DNA from: CALROG01 sp943369755
GTDB lineage: Bacteria > Pseudomonadota > Gammaproteobacteria > Burkholderiales > Burkholderiaceae_C
Assembly: GCA_943369755.1 (NCBI GenBank)
Contig: CALROG020000024.1
Location: forward strand, 1-59,510
DNA: 59,510 nucleotides
Direction of reading: 5' to 3'
In this document: piece by piece, positions 57,315 to 59,510 of the stretch
Numbering within the stretch: the stretch's first letter is position 1
How the letters are laid out: the number at the start of each line of letters is the position of its first letter
Made by a program: the position numbers and the translations under genes
Notes under the pieces: model-generated
Seen by the model: only the letters and a program-made list of their open reading frames with translations
Told to the model about the DNA's origin: nothing
Databases searched by the model: none

Positions 57315-57344
57315 TGGCACTAAAACAAAATCAATCTGGCACTA
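57315..57344. promoter_or_regulatory. Direct repeats, candidate MocR/TauR binding site
   Basis: Two copies of TGGCACTA (57315-57322 and 57337-57344) lie exactly 22 bases apart, two helical turns, in the A/T-rich stretch between the MocR and tauA genes. MocR proteins such as TauR and GabR are known to bind direct repeats at this type of spacing. The sites lie about 110-140 bases upstream of tauA. Confidence 0.6.
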
Positions 57345-57454
57345 CTTTTGAAAAATGGCTTTACCTATTATTCGCTCAGGTCACGTGCGAGCCTGCAAGT
57401 GAGCCGACTTGGAATTTGCCACAACACCTGTAACCCACTTACTGGATGGACACC

Positions 57455-58456
57455 ATGAAACACATTCTCAAAACACTGCTTATCGGCAGCGCCATCTCGC
57501 TCAGCTTGGTCTCGCAAGCCATGGCACAAACCAAAGTGGTCATTGGCCACTTTGGCGATCCTGTTCCCTACAAGGCGCTTATTGCCGATGGAAGCCTTGA
57601 AAAGGCAACCGGCTGGAAGATTGAGTGGCGTCAGTTTGCTTCTGGCGCGGAAGTCAACGCGGCCATGGCCTCTGGCGGTATTCAGATTTCTGAAATCGGA
57701 TCTTCTCCCCTGTCAGCCGGCTTGAGCTCTGGATTGCCCTATCAGATGGTGTCTGCAGGCAAGGTCATCGATAGCTCCGAGGCTTTGGTCACACGTAATG
57801 GATCTGGCATTGACAAACCTGCAGACCTCAAAGGCAGGCGCATTGCGGTGCCGATCGGCTCAACAGCCCACTACTCGTTGATGGGCGCGTTGAAGCTGAA
57901 CGGATTGACTGAAAAAGACGTCACCTTGCTAGGCATGTCGCCAGCCGAAATCGCCGCTGCCTGGGCACAAAACGCCATCGATGCTGCTTTTGTTTGGGTT
58001 CCCGTTCAAGCGAAATTGCGTGAAAACGGCAAGGTGATGTACACAGCGGGCGATGTGGCGAAAGCGGCGGGTTTTCATACTTTCAACGCATGGGTTGCGA
58101 ACAACAAGTTCGCAGCTGAAAACCGCGACGGCTTGGTCAAGTTCTTGAAGGCCAATTTCGAGATCAATGCGGACTACCACAAGAACAAGGCCGCATGGAA
58201 CGCAGATTCGCCAAAAGTCAAAGCCGTCGCTGCGAGTGTGGGTGTATCACCGGCTGCAGTTGTGCCGATGCTCGACGGCACGATTTACCCTGACGCAGAT
58301 GTGGCCATGTCCGCCAACTGGATGGGCGGCGGCGCAGCAAAAACCATCAAAGGCACCGCGGAATTCCTCAAGAGCGCAGGTCGAATCAGTAAAACTGCCG
58401 ACGACTACGGCCAGTTTGTCAACGCTGAGTTTGCCAAAGCCGCTGCAGGCAAGTAA
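57455..58456 (+). CDS. tauA: Taurine ABC transporter substrate-binding protein
   Basis: TauA of about 333 residues: signal peptide (KTLLIGSAISLSLVSQAMAQ) then a type 2 periplasmic binding protein closely resembling E. coli TauA in WRQFASGAEVNAAMASGGIQ, ISEIGSSPLSAGLSSGLPYQ and RRIAVPIGSTAHYSLMGALK. It captures taurine or related sulfonates. The second ATG (57455) is chosen because GGATGGA is spaced for it; an ATG three codons earlier is an alternative. Confidence 0.92.
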   Translation: MKHILKTLLIGSAISLSLVSQAMAQTKVVIGHFGDPVPYKALIADGSLEKATGWKIEWRQFASGAEVNAAMASGGIQISEIGSSPLSAGLSSGLPYQMVSAGKVIDSSEALVTRNGSGIDKPADLKGRRIAVPIGSTAHYSLMGALKLNGLTEKDVTLLGMSPAEIAAAWAQNAIDAAFVWVPVQAKLRENGKVMYTAGDVAKAAGFHTFNAWVANNKFAAENRDGLVKFLKANFEINADYHKNKAAWNADSPKVKAVAASVGVSPAAVVPMLDGTIYPDADVAMSANWMGGGAAKTIKGTAEFLKSAGRISKTADDYGQFVNAEFAKAAAGK

Positions 58457-58474
58457 GCCGCCTTTGCGATCCAA

Positions 58475-58508
58475 GTGCTGGCCTGGCCTGTTCAGGCTGG
58501 GTCAGCAC
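58475..58508 (+). other. Stem-loop between tauA and tauB
   Basis: GTGCTG (58475-58480) pairs with CAGCAC (58503-58508) and the inner CCTG pairs with CAGG across TT. With no T-run it is not a classical terminator; such stems after a binding-protein gene often protect the upstream message so that TauA is made in excess. Confidence 0.5.
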
Positions 58509-58534
58509 GCGCCATAAATCCCTTGAGGCCCGCC

Positions 58535-59329
58535 ATGACAGCACTTGCAATTAAAAACGCTTCGGTGTTTTACCCGGTTCCCGGTAAACCATCGGTTCAC
58601 GCGCTCAAAAATATCAACCTCGAGATTCATGAGAAAGACTTTGTGGTGGCGTTGGGTGCATCGGGTTGCGGCAAATCAACTTTGCTGAATCTGATTGCCG
58701 GTTTCATGGCCCCCAGTGAGGGCGAAATTTCTCTGAATGACCGCGTCGTCACAGGGCCCGGGGCGGACCGTTCGGTGGTGTTTCAAAAGCATGCCTTGTT
58801 GCCCTGGTTGAACGTGCTGGACAACGTCGCCTTTGGTTTGAAAATCCAGGGCCATGACAAACCCCAGCGCGAAAAAATTGCCCGGGAATTTATCAAGCTG
58901 CTCGGTCTTGAGCAATTCGAGCAATCAGCCACGTATGAGCTGTCGGGCGGTATGCAGCAGCGCGTCGGCATTGCCCGGGCACTGACCAGTGACCCAGCCA
59001 TTTTGCTAATGGATGAGCCGTTGGGTGCGCTCGATGCGCTGACCCGCGAGCGGGCGCAAGAGCTGATTCTGAAAGTCTGGCGTGACACCGGCAAGATGGT
59101 GTTTTTTATCACCCACAGTGTTGAAGAAGCGCTGTTCATGGGTACCAAACTGATTGTGATGTCGCCTCGACCTGGCCGTATTTCACACGTCTTCGACTTG
59201 CCCTTTAGTCAGCGTTACTTTGAGACGGGCAACGCCAGAGCGATCAAAGCGTCCGCAGAATTTATTGCCCTCAGAGAAGAGATTTTGAAGATCATCTTTG
59301 CTGACGAAGCAGGAGCCCATCATGAGTAA
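58535..59329 (+). CDS. tauB: Taurine ABC transporter ATP-binding protein
   Basis: A 264-residue ABC ATPase with Walker A GASGCGKSTLLNLIAG, Q-loop VVFQKHALLPWLN, signature ELSGGMQQRVGIARAL, Walker B ILLMDEPLGALDAL and the H-loop FFITHSVEEALFMG. It resembles TauB closely over the whole length. The start MTALAIKNASVF at 58535 has GAGG upstream. The stop overlaps the start of tauC by eight bases. Confidence 0.93.
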   Translation: MTALAIKNASVFYPVPGKPSVHALKNINLEIHEKDFVVALGASGCGKSTLLNLIAGFMAPSEGEISLNDRVVTGPGADRSVVFQKHALLPWLNVLDNVAFGLKIQGHDKPQREKIAREFIKLLGLEQFEQSATYELSGGMQQRVGIARALTSDPAILLMDEPLGALDALTRERAQELILKVWRDTGKMVFFITHSVEEALFMGTKLIVMSPRPGRISHVFDLPFSQRYFETGNARAIKASAEFIALREEILKIIFADEAGAHHE

Positions 59330-59364
59330 CACCCAAACAAACTCTGGCAACGGCCTGTGGGCTA
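59322..59364 (+). pseudogene. tauC: Taurine ABC permease gene, truncated by IS630 insertion
   Basis: The ATG at 59322 overlaps the end of tauB, as expected for tauC. After MSNTQTNSGNGLWA the reading enters insertion-sequence DNA and stops after six foreign codons (stop at 59382-59384). The remainder of tauC, if present, would lie beyond the element, outside the window. The permease function at this locus is therefore probably lost. Confidence 0.8.
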
Positions 59365-59404
59365 GTGTCCTGTCCCGTAAATAAATGGCATTAATCTTGC
59401 ATGT

Positions 59405-59439
59405 CATTGCGGTATCTTTGGAACGGAGATACCGCAATG
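59405..59439 (+). promoter_or_regulatory. Perfect inverted repeat over the transposase start
   Basis: CATTGCGGTATCT (59405-59417) and AGATACCGCAATG (59427-59439) form a perfect 13-bp stem around a nine-base loop. The ATG of the transposase is the last three bases of the stem and the GGAG ribosome-binding site is at the loop-stem junction, so the structure could block translation from read-through transcripts. Confidence 0.8.
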
Positions 59440-59510
59440 AGAACAGGCAGACCGAAAGTCGAGTTGGTGTTGTCGGACGAGGAGCGCTCGCAACTGCAGT
59501 CCTTTGCGCG
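59437..59510 (+). CDS. IS630-family transposase, N-terminus (partial)
   Basis: The frame starts MRTGRPKVELVLSDEERSQL, typical of the N-terminal DNA-binding region of IS630-type transposases. Only 24 codons are in the window. The catalytic DDE domain is beyond the end. Confidence 0.85.
   Translation, partial: MRTGRPKVELVLSDEERSQLQSFA

Larger units (their letters stand above)
59363..59510 (+). mobile_element. IS630-family insertion sequence, left end (partial)
   Basis: Foreign DNA begins at a TA dinucleotide (59363-59364), the IS630 family's target, followed by the terminal sequence GTGTCCTGTCCCGTAAATAA. The transposase starts 72 bases inside. The element runs off the window end, so its right end and target duplication cannot be seen. 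Confidence 0.8.

Noticed and set aside
1..59510. CRISPR array or rRNA/tRNA genes
   Set aside because: No regularly spaced repeats of CRISPR type were found; the dispersed repeats are kilobases apart. No tRNA cloverleaf or rRNA segment was recognised by eye, though a dedicated search could still find a tRNA.

Overview
The window reads as chromosomal DNA of a high-GC betaproteobacterium of the order Burkholderiales, most likely family Comamonadaceae (Rhodoferax/Polaromonas-like). The grounds are protein style, gene order (tuf-rpsJ-rplC..., atpIBEFHAGDC, mreBCD-mrdA, gatCAB, ybeD-lipB-lipA), Bug-type solute-binding proteins, and several families of short dispersed repeats. The genus is an inference; no 16S rRNA or tRNA gene was recognised.

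Layout. 1-5664: end of tuf and the S10 ribosomal operon (rpsJ to rpsQ), closed by a terminator, with an internal promoter before rplC. 5741-9508: peroxiredoxin, acetyltransferase, cytochrome b561 and divergent cytochrome c', a TlpA-like thioredoxin and a DUF4197 protein. 9557-15131: a CoA-transferase, then a tightly overlapped operon of lipoprotein, MFS transporter and a PTS phosphorelay without EIIB/EIIC (EIIA-Man, HPr, EI). 15159-20768: EamA exporter, AraC regulator, lipA, lipB, ybeD, a D-amino-acid aminotransferase and a metallo-beta-lactamase-fold protein. 20945-28237: complete ATP synthase operon. 28324-32698: two TPM proteins with LemA, a Rossmann protein, an NTF2-like protein and a YheT-type hydrolase. 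32688-37452: rod-shape operon mreB-mreC-mreD-mrdA. 37655-40960: gatCAB amidotransferase. 41024-49915: DUF4124 protein, pyrE, exonuclease III, a small secreted protein, Rep helicase, an AEC transporter, a class V aminotransferase and a biotinyl/carboxyltransferase fusion. 50316-59510: a catabolic, accessory-looking stretch with an amidase, LysR regulator, Bug binding protein, N-acyl-D-amino-acid deacylase, a MocR/TauR-like regulator and taurine ABC genes tauA and tauB. tauC is cut after about 14 codons by an IS630-family element that runs off the window.

The most unusual signal is not a gene. Eight copies of a roughly 50-bp palindromic element are scattered over the window (near 6.26, 12.25, 19.34, 29.70, 31.65, 40.98, 43.57 and 49.67 kb). 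Each has a 17-nt A/T-cored palindrome followed by a tail of almost constant length ending in a GGCTgCAGCC-like inverted repeat. Seven of the eight overlap coding sequence, and the eighth abuts a stop codon. They encode the signal peptides of two secreted proteins, a membrane-helix stretch of the MFS transporter, an internal segment of the D-amino-acid aminotransferase, the linker of the biotinyl/carboxyltransferase fusion, the start codon of the YheT-type hydrolase and a stop codon of the DUF4124 protein. This resembles the in-ORF insertion known for Rickettsia palindromic elements. Further repeat families lie in atpE-atpF, atpA-atpG, ptsH-ptsI and mreD-mrdA, and inside gatA and gatB.
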